From: Planctomycetota bacterium
GTDB lineage: Bacteria; Planctomycetota; Planctomycetia; Planctomycetales; Planctomycetaceae
Direction of reading: 5' to 3'
DNA: 64,000 nucleotides
NCBI GenBank assembly: GCA_018242525.1
Contig: JAFEBS010000001.1
Location: 1-64,000 of the forward strand
The notes under the pieces were generated by a model. It searched no databases and was not told the origin of the DNA. It was given only the letters and a program-made list of their open reading frames with translations. How positions within the stretch are numbered: position 1 is the stretch's first letter; each line of letters begins with the position of its first letter. Shown piece by piece: positions 17,101 to 25,539 of this stretch. A program made the translations under genes and the position numbers.

Positions 17101-20100
17101 ACCTGTCGCGCAAGATCACCGTCGACGTGAAGGGGGAAATCCTGGAGTTGAAGAATACCATCAACACCATGGTTGATCAGTTGAATGGATTTGCCTCCGA
17201 AGTGACACGCGTGGCCCGCGAAGTGGGAACAGAAGGCAAACTGGGTGGACAGGCCCAGGTCTCCGGAGTGGGAGGAACCTGGAAAGATCTGACAGACAAC
17301 GTGAACTTGATGGCGTCCAACTTGACGGACCAGGTGCGGGGAATCGTGAAGGTGGTCACTGCGGTGGCTGACGGCAACCTTCGTCAGAAACTGACCGTGC
17401 AGGCCAAGGGTGAGGTGGCGGCACTGGGCGAGACCATCAACAACATGACAGACACCCTGGCGACATTCTCCGAGCAGGTGATCATCGTGGCGCGCGAAGT
17501 GGGAGTTGAGGGTCGACTGGGAGGCCAGGCCAATGTCCCTGGCGCAGCCGGGACGTGGCGCGACTTGACGGACAACGTCAATCTGCTGGCCGGCAATCTG
17601 ACGACCCAGGTGCGGGCGATCGCCGAAGTCGCCACAGCGGTCACCAAGGGAGATTTGACCCGATCCATCCAGGTGGAAACGCGCGGGGAGGTGGCCGAAC
17701 TCAAGGACAACATGAATACCATGATTGCCAACCTGCGCGAAACGACCGAGCGCAACAAGGAGCAGGACTGGCTGAAAACAAACCTAGCCACCTTCAACAG
17801 CATGTTGCAGGGTCAGCGTGACCTGGCCACCGTGGCGAAAATGCTGCTGGCGGACCTGGTGCCGCTGGTCCAGGCCCAACAGGGTGCCATCTATCAAATG
17901 ACAACCAGCGACAGCGAGCCACCCTCGCTCAAGCTGCTGTCGGCCTATGCCAGCCAGGCCAATCTGCCGGATCGAATTCCCCTGGGGGTCGGGCTTGTCG
18001 GTCAGTGTGCCGTCGACAAACAGCGGATTCTGCTGGAGGATGTCCCGGCAGACTACACCGATGTCTCTTCGAGCCTGGGTGAAACCCCAGCCAGCAGCAT
18101 TGTCGTCCTGCCGTTGCTGTTTGAAGGCCAGACCAAGGCAGTGATTGAAGTCGCGTCCATTCATCCATTCACGTCCACCAACCTGATTTTCCTGGAGCAA
18201 TTGACGCAAAGCATCGGCGTGGTCCTCAACACCATCGAAGCGACGATGCGTACGGAAGGCTTGCTGAAGCAATCCCAGCAACTGACGGCGGAACTGCAAT
18301 CGCGACAAAGTGAATTGCAGCAGACGAACGAAGAACTCGCCAACAAGGCAAAGCTGTTGGCGGAGCAGAATGAAGAAGTCGAACGCAAGAACTCGGAAGT
18401 TGAACAGGCGCGCCGAGCATTGGAAGCTAATGCCGCGGAACTGGCACTGACTTCGAAATACAAGTCCGAATTCCTGGCCAACATGTCGCACGAACTGCGC
18501 ACGCCGTTGAATTCCATCCTGATCCTCAGCCAGCAACTGGCAGAGAACGCCGCCGGGAATCTGTCACCAAAGCAGATTGAATTCGCCCGCAACGTCAATT
18601 CGTCCGGGTCGGATCTGCTGCACCTGATCAACGACATCCTTGATCTTTCCAAGATCGAATCCGGGACTGTTACGGTGGAAGCCGAGCAGATTTCGTTTGC
18701 GACGTTGCGTGACACCATTGAACGAAACTTTCGCCATGTCGCCGAAAACAAGAACCTGCCGTTCAATGTCAATCTGTCCGCCGACCTGCCACGCCATCTG
18801 GTCAGCGACTCGAAGCGCCTGCAGCAGATTCTGAAGAATCTGCTGTCGAACGCGGTCAAGTTTACGGCGATGGGACATGTCAGCGTGCAGATTGGCTTTG
18901 CCACGCAGGGATATTCCAGCGATCACGCGGTCCTGAGCAGGGCCGATCGCGTGATCGCGTTTGCCGTCGAGGACACCGGGATCGGCGTGGCTCCGGAAAA
19001 GCAACGACTGATCTTCGAGGCATTTCAGCAGGCCGACGCCGGCACCTCGCGCAAGTACGGGGGAACCGGACTGGGGCTGGCAATCAGTCGTGAACTGGCA
19101 ACGCTGCTGGGCGGGGAAATCCGACTGGTCAGCAAACCGGCACAAGGAAGCACCTTCACACTCTATCTGCCATTGGAATACACCGGTCCATCGACAGCGA
19201 ACATTGCGGCCATGAACCGCGGCAGCGTCGTGCAGTATTCGGTCGCAGTCCCGCCGGCTCAGGAAGAATCGATCGACGACGACCGCAACGACATTGGTGC
19301 CTCGGATCCGGTGTTGCTGATCATTGAAGACGATCCCCATTACGCACGCATTGTCCTGGGACTGGCTCGTGACAAGGGATTCAAGGGAATCGTGGCGAAC
19401 ACGGGATCCGCCGGGTTGGGGTTGGCGCGACAGTACCGACCATCCGCCATCTCACTCGACATCTTCCTGCCGGATATGCTCGGCTGGACGGTGCTGAACA
19501 ACTTGAAGCTGGATCCCGATACGAGACACATTCCCGTTCAGATCGTCACTCTGGACGAGGAGCGGCAACATGGATTGTCACACGGCGCGTTTTCCTATGT
19601 TCTGAAATCCCCGACGACGGACGGCTTGGAAGCTGCGTTCGACAAGCTGCTGGAATTCACCGCCACTGGCGTGAAGCGATTGTTAATCGTCGAGGATGAC
19701 GAAATCGAACGACAGTCGATCGTCGAACTGCTGGGCGAAGATGACATCGAGATTGCCGGGGTTTCGACCGGAGAAGAGGCCCTGCGCACGTTGAGAGAGC
19801 GGCCATTTAACTGCGTCGTTCTAGACTTGCGTCTTCCCGACATGACCGGCTTCGACCTGCTGTCGCGGATCAATGACGACGCGACATTGCGCGATCTGCC
19901 GGTGGTTGTCTTCACCGGCAAGGAATTGTCGGCGGAAGAGGAATCACGACTGAGGAACGTCGCCAAGAGCATCGTTCTGAAGGACGTACAGTCACCCGAG
20001 CGACTGCTGGATGAAACGGCGCTGTTTCTGCACCGGATTGTCACCAACATGCCGGTCGCCAAGCAAAAAATGCTGGAGAACCTGCATGGTTCCAGTGAAA

Positions 20101-20486
20101 TCCTGCGTGGCAGCAAGGTGCTGATTGTGGACGACGATGCCCGCAACATCTTCGCATTGACAACCGTCCTGGAGGGTCATGACATTGACGTTCTGAGCGC
20201 GACCAACGGGCGGCAGGCGATCGAGCTCATTGAGACGTCCGACCTGAGCATGGTACTGATGGATATCATGATGCCAGACATGGACGGGTACCAGACCATG
20301 CGAGAAATCAGAAACAATCCCCGGTTCCGCACTTTGCCAATCCTGGCCCTGACCGCCAAGGCGATGAAGGGAGATCGCGAAAAGTGTCTCGACGCGGGAG
20401 CTTCCGATTATATCGCCAAGCCTGTCAACACGGATCAACTGCTGTCGTTGATGCGCGTCTGGCTGTTCCGCAAAGTACGCAAGTGA
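14196..20486 (+). CDS. Giant soluble poly-HAMP hybrid histidine kinase with three receiver domains
   Basis: About 2096 residues. Residues 25-170 contain two diverged HAMP-like units. Eleven copies of a 92-residue repeat follow, marked by AREVG from residue 179 to 1099 at exact 92-residue steps; each repeat holds two HAMP-like halves. Next come a GAF domain (about 1210-1345), a coiled coil, HisKA with SHELRTP (His1432), an ATPase domain (N-box [25 protein letters not shown]), and three receivers with acceptor Asp1755, Asp1877 and Asp2023. No TM segment is seen, so sensing is probably cytosolic. The layout resembles fungal group III osmosensing kinases. ATG 14196 (GGAA upstream) is preferred over the open frame back to 13566. 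The REC-HK-REC gene follows in the same operon. Confidence 0.9.
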   Translation: MKHRVAAARDGDSSPALEAIDGNDTRDQRLNLILAAMIAFRDGDFSVRLPVAWNGVEGRISDAFNQTISHEDRISREVQGLSICVGKEGRLKQRLSMTSAAGSWAIRAQAINTLIDDLVRPTTDVARAIGAVAKGDLSQSMELEVDGRALEGAFLRSARLVNTMIEQLSVFTSEVTRVAREVGTEGKLGGQAQVKGVSGVWKELTESVNQMAGNLTAQVRNIADVTIAVANGDLSKKITVDVRGEILQLKEATNTMVDQLRSFASEVTRVAREVGTDGRLGGQAVVPGVAGTWKDLTDSVNAMASNLTAQVRNIAAVTTAVARGDLSRKITVDVKGEILELKETINTMVDQLNGFAAEVTRVAREVGTEGKLGGQAKAPAVAGTWKDLTDSVNSMASNLTAQVRNIADVTTAVARGDLSRKITVDVKGEILELKNTINTMVDQLNSFASEVTRVAREVGSEGKLGGQAEVPGVGGTWKDLTDNVNSMASNLTGQVRNIADVTTAVARGNLSRKITVDVKGEILELKNTVNTMVDQLNGFASEVSRVAREVGSEGKLGGQAQVPGVAGTWKDLTDNVNSMASNLTGQVRNIADVATAVANGDLSRKITVDVKGEILELKETINTMVDKLNSFAGEVTRVAREVGTEGKLGGQAQVRGVAGTWKDLTDNVNSMASNLTGQVRNIADVATAIAKGDLSRKITVEVKGEILELKNTVNTMVDQLNAFASEVSRVAREVGTEGKLGGQAAVAGVAGTWKDLTDNVNSMASNLTDQVRNIADVTTAVARGDLSRKITVDVRGEILELKDTINTMVDQLNSFASEVSRVAREVGTEGKLGGQAQVPGVAGTWKDLTDNVNSMASNLTARVRSIAEVTIAVANGDLSKKITVDLSGEILELKETINTMVEQLRSFASEVTRVAREVGTEGRLGVLAVVPGVAGTWKDLTDSVNTMGSNLTAQVRNIAEVTTAVARGDLSRKITVDVKGEILELKNTINTMVDQLNGFASEVTRVAREVGTEGKLGGQAQVSGVGGTWKDLTDNVNLMASNLTDQVRGIVKVVTAVADGNLRQKLTVQAKGEVAALGETINNMTDTLATFSEQVIIVAREVGVEGRLGGQANVPGAAGTWRDLTDNVNLLAGNLTTQVRAIAEVATAVTKGDLTRSIQVETRGEVAELKDNMNTMIANLRETTERNKEQDWLKTNLATFNSMLQGQRDLATVAKMLLADLVPLVQAQQGAIYQMTTSDSEPPSLKLLSAYASQANLPDRIPLGVGLVGQCAVDKQRILLEDVPADYTDVSSSLGETPASSIVVLPLLFEGQTKAVIEVASIHPFTSTNLIFLEQLTQSIGVVLNTIEATMRTEGLLKQSQQLTAELQSRQSELQQTNEELANKAKLLAEQNEEVERKNSEVEQARRALEANAAELALTSKYKSEFLANMSHELRTPLNSILILSQQLAENAAGNLSPKQIEFARNVNSSGSDLLHLINDILDLSKIESGTVTVEAEQISFATLRDTIERNFRHVAENKNLPFNVNLSADLPRHLVSDSKRLQQILKNLLSNAVKFTAMGHVSVQIGFATQGYSSDHAVLSRADRVIAFAVEDTGIGVAPEKQRLIFEAFQQADAGTSRKYGGTGLGLAISRELATLLGGEIRLVSKPAQGSTFTLYLPLEYTGPSTANIAAMNRGSVVQYSVAVPPAQEESIDDDRNDIGASDPVLLIIEDDPHYARIVLGLARDKGFKGIVANTGSAGLGLARQYRPSAISLDIFLPDMLGWTVLNNLKLDPDTRHIPVQIVTLDEERQHGLSHGAFSYVLKSPTTDGLEAAFDKLLEFTATGVKRLLIVEDDEIERQSIVELLGEDDIEIAGVSTGEEALRTLRERPFNCVVLDLRLPDMTGFDLLSRINDDATLRDLPVVVFTGKELSAEEESRLRNVAKSIVLKDVQSPERLLDETALFLHRIVTNMPVAKQKMLENLHGSSEILRGSKVLIVDDDARNIFALTTVLEGHDIDVLSATNGRQAIELIETSDLSMVLMDIMMPDMDGYQTMREIRNNPRFRTLPILALTAKAMKGDREKCLDAGASDYIAKPVNTDQLLSLMRVWLFRKVRK
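14730..17765 (+). repeat. Eleven tandem 276-bp repeats coding HAMP pairs
   Basis: Each 276-bp unit codes AREVG(T/S)EGKLGGQA...GTWKDLTD(N/S)VN, then A-V-A-x-G-D-L-S-x-K-I-T-V and GEILELK. Units are nearly identical in the centre and more diverged at the two ends (unit 1, 9, 10 and 11). The period is exact in codons with no indels between copies, which points to repeated in-frame duplication or to gene conversion. Such a region is prone to assembly collapse. Confidence 0.9.
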
Positions 20487-20513
20487 ACAACCACAACATT
20501 GATTGAGACTCAC

Positions 20514-22217
20514 ATGCCAGAGCTGTCGAATGCCGACACTGCCGTGCGGACCCAGGATCCGATCTTCGCGTCTGCGGTACCTGGTGATCGTTCCATCAAC
20601 ATTCTACTGGTGGATGACGATCCCCGGAATCTGTCGGTGCTGGAAACGGTGCTGAACGATCCCGAGTACCGATTGATCCAGGCGACATCAGCGGATCAGG
20701 CGCTGCTGGCTCTTGTGCGCGAGGAATTCGCCCTGATTGTCCTGGACATCCGCATGCCGGGAATGACCGGGTTTGAACTGGCCCAGATGATCAAGCACCG
20801 CAAGAAAACGGCGGGGGTGCCAATCATTTTCCTGACAGCCTACTACAGTGAAGCCGAGCATGTCATTGAAGGCTACGGCGTGGGGGCCGTCGACTATTTG
20901 AACAAGCCGGTCAACCCGGCAATTCTGAGGTCAAAAGTGGCCGTGTTCGCTTCGCTGCACCGAACCAAACGGGACACCGAGCGTGCCAATAATCTGCTGC
21001 GGGAAGAGGTCGCCGAGCGACGACGCATCGAAGAACAATTGCTGCAATTGAATAATAAACTGGAACAGCGGGTGGAACAGCGCACCGCCGAGTTGCTGGC
21101 CGCGGATCGCCGCAAGAACGAATTCCTGGCAACTTTGGCGCATGAACTGCGCAATCCTCTGGCTCCAATCCGCAATGGCCTGGAAATCCTGACGTTGACC
21201 GGAGTCGATTCCGACGCAGCACGCGTCCTCACAGCAATGATGGATCGCCAGGTGAAGCATCTGGTCAGACTGGTCGATGATCTGCTCGACGTCTCCCGCG
21301 TCATGGGGGGCAGGATTGAATTGCGCAAAGAACAGATCGACGTGGCATCGGTTGTTGCAGTTGCCGTCGAGATGGTTCAGCCTGTAATCCAGGAGCAGCG
21401 GCATCAACTTCAAATCTTCCTGCCGACAGAGCCGATGATTGTCGATGCGGATCCGGTACGATTGAATCAGGTCATCGGCAACCTGCTGGCTAATGCGGCG
21501 AAATACACAGTGGCGGGCGGGCGGATCACGCTCACTGGTGAACGGGAGGGCAACGAACTGATCCTGCGGATTCGAGACAATGGGATTGGAATCGGGCCCG
21601 ACATGCTTTCCAGGATCTTTGATCTGTTTGTCCAGGTGGATCAATCGTCGACACGCGCGCAGGGTGGTCTGGGAATCGGGCTGACGCTGGTGAAAACTCT
21701 GGTGGAACTGCACGGTGGAGCGGTCAGTGCCGCCAGCGAGGGTTTGGGGCAGGGGAGCGAATTCGTGGTTCGACTGCCGATGGCCACGCCGTCCAAATTG
21801 CGAAAGCGGGATGAGGACGACGACCGGCCGTTGTTGAATGGATCCGGACATCGATTACTTGTCGTCGATGACAACAAGTCAGCAGCAGTCACCCTGGCGA
21901 TGCTGCTGAGACTGAAGGGATATGAAGCCCGCGTCGCCCACGATGGACTGACGGCCCTGAAATTGGCCGCCGAATATCATCCCCAAATGATCTTTCTGGA
22001 TATCGGCATGCCCAAAATGGACGGTTGCGAAGTGGCCCGACAAATTCGCGAAAACCCCGAATTGAAAAATGTCAGGTTGGTGGCCGTCACCGGATGGGGC
22101 CAACACGAGGACATGCGGCGTACGATGGAAGCCGGATTTGATCATCACCTGACCAAACCGACAGACATGAAAGACCTGGAAGTGCTGCTGTCCGAATTGA
22201 ACCGCGCGATGGCCTGA
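20514..22217 (+). CDS. REC-HisKA-ATPase-REC sensor kinase/response regulator
   Basis: A 567-residue soluble protein. An N-terminal receiver (acceptor Asp78 in VLDIRMPG) is followed by a coiled coil, HisKA with AHELRNP (His210), an ATPase domain (NLLANAAKYT, DNGIGI, GGLGIGLTL) and a C-terminal receiver (Asp496 in FLDIGMPKMDG). Having a receiver before the kinase suggests it is switched on by another kinase, the likely donor being the giant kinase 27 nt upstream. ATG 20514 is chosen; a TTG at 20499 would add five residues. It has no DNA-binding output, so the signal must pass on, perhaps through the Hpt protein at 25175. Confidence 0.9.
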   Translation: MPELSNADTAVRTQDPIFASAVPGDRSINILLVDDDPRNLSVLETVLNDPEYRLIQATSADQALLALVREEFALIVLDIRMPGMTGFELAQMIKHRKKTAGVPIIFLTAYYSEAEHVIEGYGVGAVDYLNKPVNPAILRSKVAVFASLHRTKRDTERANNLLREEVAERRRIEEQLLQLNNKLEQRVEQRTAELLAADRRKNEFLATLAHELRNPLAPIRNGLEILTLTGVDSDAARVLTAMMDRQVKHLVRLVDDLLDVSRVMGGRIELRKEQIDVASVVAVAVEMVQPVIQEQRHQLQIFLPTEPMIVDADPVRLNQVIGNLLANAAKYTVAGGRITLTGEREGNELILRIRDNGIGIGPDMLSRIFDLFVQVDQSSTRAQGGLGIGLTLVKTLVELHGGAVSAASEGLGQGSEFVVRLPMATPSKLRKRDEDDDRPLLNGSGHRLLVVDDNKSAAVTLAMLLRLKGYEARVAHDGLTALKLAAEYHPQMIFLDIGMPKMDGCEVARQIRENPELKNVRLVAVTGWGQHEDMRRTMEAGFDHHLTKPTDMKDLEVLLSELNRAMA

Positions 22218-22237
22218 ACCCGTTGGATGGACAACTA

Positions 22238-22720
22238 TCAATCTTGGTCTTGAAATTGCCACCCGAATTGATCAGGCACGACATGTGGCGCAAATTCATT
22301 GGGTTGACTCAGACACAGCACTGGACAATGGGCCAGACTGATCACGCATACGGAGACACTGCTGTGGATTTCATAGATCAACGAATCATGGTACCTGGCG
22401 GCAAGTACAATCAAGTCGCAGGCTTCCTGCAAAGCGAAGTTCACGATGGATTCGATCGCCGATCCGATCTTGATGTGAAAGGAGATCGGGATGTTATAGG
22501 CCTGGGCTTGAAGTTGTTCAAATCGAATCAAGTTGCTCTGGTACAATCGCGATTCCGGGAGCAATTCATCGCCGCGGCGATCATGGTCCGAACAACGGTC
22601 GCCGTCGATGACATACTGGACAAGCATCCGGGCCATCTGATCGCGTGCGATACCGCACGCCATCCGAAATGCCTGCTCCGAATCGACGCTGAAGTCCGTC
22701 GGGTGAAGAATGGTATACAT
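22238..22720 (-). CDS. Universal stress protein lacking the ATP-binding motif
   Basis: A 160-residue Usp-domain protein (YTILHPTDFSVDSEQAF at the start; HCPVLCLSQP at the end). Where ATP-binding relatives have G-2x-G-9x-G(S/T), this one has RYHDSLIYEIHSSVSVCV, so it belongs to the non-ATP-binding (UspA-like) type or is diverged. The gene is 9 nt downstream of the BON gene and shares its promoter. It converges with the REC-HK-REC gene with 20 bases between. Confidence 0.85.
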   Translation of the reverse strand: MYTILHPTDFSVDSEQAFRMACGIARDQMARMLVQYVIDGDRCSDHDRRGDELLPESRLYQSNLIRFEQLQAQAYNIPISFHIKIGSAIESIVNFALQEACDLIVLAARYHDSLIYEIHSSVSVCVISLAHCPVLCLSQPNEFAPHVVPDQFGWQFQDQD

Positions 22721-22729
22721 GAATGGTTC

Positions 22730-23092
22730 TCAACTTCTGCAGACGACGTACAGGTCATTGTCGATATCCCGTACGTCGGGGACTTTGCGTGCAACCTCTT
22801 GAGCAACCTGCTTCAGGTAATATGTGGAAATGCGCCCTTGCAGTGTCAGCCCACCGTGATCGCAGTAGACTTGGATGCGTTTGAGCTGTTCAAATCCACT
22901 GTTCTGAAAGGCTTCGTGAACTTCATTCAGAATCTCTTCATCGTTTCGTACTCGGGATTCCCTGGGGGAAACCGTCTGAAGCCGAAAATGGCTTGATGTC
23001 GAACATTCGCGATTCTCATGGGGACCGTTTTCCAAATGCGAAAAGGCGTGGAACGAAACAGATTGGTCTGGATTCAGAGTTGTCAGATTCAT
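22730..23092 (-). CDS. BON-domain protein
   Basis: A 120-residue protein. The C-terminal 70 residues form a BON domain: an alpha helix (DEEILNEVHEAFQ), a beta strand with the conserved Gly (GLTLQGRI), a helix (YYLKQVAQEVARKV) and a last strand (DNDLYVV). BON domains are known to bind phospholipid or other hydrophobic surfaces in stress-related envelope proteins. No signal peptide is seen from the chosen ATG at 23092; the longer frame back to 23188 has no better start. First gene of a two-gene operon with the USP. Confidence 0.75.
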   Translation of the reverse strand: MNLTTLNPDQSVSFHAFSHLENGPHENRECSTSSHFRLQTVSPRESRVRNDEEILNEVHEAFQNSGFEQLKRIQVYCDHGGLTLQGRISTYYLKQVAQEVARKVPDVRDIDNDLYVVCRS

Positions 23093-23660
23093 CACCGTAG
23101 AATTCCATTCAAGAACACAATCGATCCTGGGGCCGACAAAGATCCACTCACTCACACAGACTTGCGGATGTGGAAAGACTGGTGTCAACGGAGTTGATCA
23201 GGAACACGATCCGACAGATACAAGTCGAAATGGAGGATCCGGCCGCAGATCATTCACGGGCAATCCGCGTGCCGCCGAACTTTTTATTGGAGAAACCCTG
23301 GTGCAATCCAAAACCGGAAACTCACACCGGCGATTCCAGAACGGTAATGCATTGTCAATACGAAAGTTGCGGTCGACGACGGCCGATGGGCGAGGTTTGA
23401 ACCGCAGCGTTCAACGGGTATTGAATGTCCCGACGGGTGTTGAACGACCCTCCAGCGTGGTTGCCAGTCGAGCGCGCCTCGTTGTCCAACGTCCCTTCGC
23501 TTCGCGAGCGGCAGTGGCCAGATCCTGCGCTGTCGGTCCATTTTCGTCCGTACTTATTTTTCCATGGCTTGAAAGATTGATGACACGGAACGGACAATTG
23601 TGATCTGCCAGCCAGTCATCCCAATCTGGCTGTCCAGAAAATGTGGCATGTGAGAACCCC
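23093..23660 (-). other. Divergent intergenic region with possible enhancer dyad
   Basis: 568 bases between the BON gene and the NtrC-type gene. It carries the sigma-54-like site at 23260-23274 and, 135-170 bases upstream of it, a dyad TTCAA-N6-TTGAA (23410-23425) followed by a second half-site (GGGTGTTGAAC, 23434-23444). The spacing suits an activator binding site for a sigma-54 promoter. An 83-codon frame on the minus strand (23411-23662) has no recognisable features and is not called. Confidence 0.4.
23260..23274 (-). promoter_or_regulatory. Sigma-54-type promoter for the BON-USP operon
   Basis: On the minus strand CGGCAC-GCGGA-TTGC fits the -24/-12 consensus with GG-N10-GC exact. It points toward the BON gene, whose ATG lies about 170 bases downstream. 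One mismatch (C for T) in the -24 box. Confidence 0.5.
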
Positions 23661-25172
23661 ATGGCCTTAGCACTTGTTGTCGATGACGACCGCAGTATGC
23701 GGTTCCTGGTTGAAAAATCCCTGGAGGAAATCCAGGTCAAGGTCACCGCTGCGTCGACGGCCAAAGAGGGACTGTCGCTGATCTCTGCCCAGCGGCCCGA
23801 TGTTGTTCTGCTGGATATCATGTTGCCGGACAGGTCCGGTCTGGAAGTGCTTCGCGACATCCAGGCGATTGACCGCCGTCTGCCTGTCATCTTTGTCACG
23901 TCTGACAACGACAGCGGCACCGCCATCGAGGCGATGCATCTGGGAGCCTACGACTATATCTTCAAACCGCTGGACATACTGCAATTGAATCGACTGGTTC
24001 AAAATGCCATCACGTCGCGTCAATTGATGAATGTCCCCGTCGCACTGGCGGCAGACCTGGAAGCCCGGCCTGACGGCAAATCGTTCGTCGGACACAGCCC
24101 GGAAATGCTGGAAGTGTTCAAAGTGATCGGTCGCGTGGCCGCGCAGAATGTCCCGGTTTTGATTCGTGGTGAAAGCGGGACCGGCAAGGAACTGGCAGCC
24201 CAGGCACTGTACCAGCACAGCCATCGCTGCGATGGCCCCTTCATTGCCATCAACTGCGCAGCGCTGCCGGACACGCTTTTGGAAAGTGAACTGTTCGGAC
24301 ATGAAAAAGGTTCGTTCACTGGGGCTGATCGCCGTCGTGTCGGCAAATTCGAGCAATGCGACGGAGGCACCATCCTGCTGGACGAAGTCGGCGACATGGC
24401 GCTGGTCGTTCAGGGAAAAGTCCTGCGATTGCTGCAGGATCAGCGCTTTGAACGCCTGGGGGGCAACGAGGTCATCAGTACCGATGTCCGGATAATTGCG
24501 GCCACGAACCGCCCCCTGGAACAAATGGTCGCTGACAAGACGTTTCGAGCGGATCTCTTTTATCGACTCAATGGCATCACGATCTCGTTGCCTCCCCTGC
24601 GCAGTCGTCGCGACGACATTCCCTTGCTGCTGAAGTACTTCTTGTCACAATCCAAATCGATGCTGAACAAGCCGCACGTCGAAGGATTGTCACCCGAGTG
24701 CCTGGAGATCCTGTCCCGTTACGACTGGCCTGGAAACGTTCGCGAAATGCAGAGCGTCGTACAACAGGCGGTGTTGAATTCAATTGGCCCGATTATCATT
24801 CCCGAATTCCTGCCCCGGGAGTTAACCTGCCCCACGCGAGTTGATTCGGCTGCCAGCGAAGCGGGACCGGCGATTCTTGCCCCGGTCACTGTGGAAACTT
24901 CCCCGGCTCCCGTCACCAACGGCCAGTCACTGGGTGACATCGGTCCGTTCATCGAACAACGGCTGCTCGAAAAATCGACCAACCTTTCCACCGAAGTGAT
25001 TGAGCACGTCGAATACTACCTGTACACGCGCGTGCTGGAAGCAACGAACGGGAATCAAAGCCAGGCGGCCGAGATTCTTGGTGTAACTCGAGGCAAAATC
25101 CGGGATCGGATCAAGGCATTCAACATCTCCATTGAAAAGCGGGTCCGGAATGTCACGGATCCTGAGGACTAG
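23661..25172 (+). CDS. NtrC-family sigma-54-dependent response regulator
   Basis: A 503-residue three-domain activator. The receiver (1-120) has acceptor Asp52 (LLDIMLPDRSG) and Lys in FKPLD. The AAA+ domain (about 140-375) has Walker A GESGTGKE (from residue 170), the sigma-54 contact loop as GSFTGA (from 217, a common variant of GAFTGA), Walker B ILLDEVGDM and the arginine-finger region. A Fis-type HTH (NQSQAAEILGVTRGKIRDRI) ends the protein. The ATG at 23661 is used; a GTG six codons upstream is possible. The Hpt gene follows with 2 nt between. It is the only sigma-54 activator in the window and probably acts on the sigma-54-like promoters seen here. Confidence 0.95.
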   Translation: MALALVVDDDRSMRFLVEKSLEEIQVKVTAASTAKEGLSLISAQRPDVVLLDIMLPDRSGLEVLRDIQAIDRRLPVIFVTSDNDSGTAIEAMHLGAYDYIFKPLDILQLNRLVQNAITSRQLMNVPVALAADLEARPDGKSFVGHSPEMLEVFKVIGRVAAQNVPVLIRGESGTGKELAAQALYQHSHRCDGPFIAINCAALPDTLLESELFGHEKGSFTGADRRRVGKFEQCDGGTILLDEVGDMALVVQGKVLRLLQDQRFERLGGNEVISTDVRIIAATNRPLEQMVADKTFRADLFYRLNGITISLPPLRSRRDDIPLLLKYFLSQSKSMLNKPHVEGLSPECLEILSRYDWPGNVREMQSVVQQAVLNSIGPIIIPEFLPRELTCPTRVDSAASEAGPAILAPVTVETSPAPVTNGQSLGDIGPFIEQRLLEKSTNLSTEVIEHVEYYLYTRVLEATNGNQSQAAEILGVTRGKIRDRIKAFNISIEKRVRNVTDPED

Positions 25173-25174
25173 GC

Positions 25175-25531
25175 ATGGAATCACCAGCCACACGCAGTGT
25201 GACGATGAACACCGAAATCGCCTTGCGGCGTTTGAATGGCAAAGTCAAATTGCTGACAGCCATGGCCAACCTGTTTCTAGAGGACGCTCCCCAACTGCAC
25301 GAACAATTGCATCAGGCCGTCCGGGCCAGGTCATCGGCTCAAATTGTGCGGCATGCGCACAGCCTGCGGGGCCTTGCTGCGCCGTTCGAGGCAACACGTT
25401 TTATGCAGTTGGCCGAGGAAATCGAACAACACGGCTCCGATGGCGTCTCGTCGGGCCTGCTGAGACTGGTGGACGAATTCGACGCGGAATTGCTGCGCCT
25501 GACGGACGCCGTGAAGACGCTCTGCAAGTGA
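25175..25531 (+). CDS. Hpt (histidine phosphotransfer) domain protein
   Basis: A 118-residue all-helical protein with the Hpt signature RHAHSLRGLAAPF; the phospho-accepting His is His62 (H-S-L-R-G). Stand-alone Hpt proteins carry phosphate between receiver domains of hybrid kinases and response regulators. Its start is 2 nt after the NtrC stop and the PAS hybrid kinase starts 8 nt after its own stop, so all three are one operon. It is well placed to move phosphate from hybrid kinases (14196, 20514, 25540) to the activator. Confidence 0.9.
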   Translation: MESPATRSVTMNTEIALRRLNGKVKLLTAMANLFLEDAPQLHEQLHQAVRARSSAQIVRHAHSLRGLAAPFEATRFMQLAEEIEQHGSDGVSSGLLRLVDEFDAELLRLTDAVKTLCK

Positions 25532-25539
25532 CGTGAAAC

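Noticed and set aside
14730..17765. CRISPR array or minisatellite
   Set aside because: The regular 276-bp repeats are coding, in frame throughout, and lack short repeats with unique spacers.
14232..18536. Long minus-strand open frames opposite the HAMP repeats
   Set aside because: They recur with the 276-bp period of the sense gene and are mirror frames of GC-rich codons, not independent genes.
22218..22237. Terminator between converging genes
   Set aside because: Only 20 bases separate the stops and no hairpin could be drawn there.
23411..23662. An 83-codon minus-strand gene divergent from the NtrC-type gene
   Set aside because: Its ATG overlaps that of the activator, there is no ribosome site or known domain, and the same stretch holds regulatory-looking signals.
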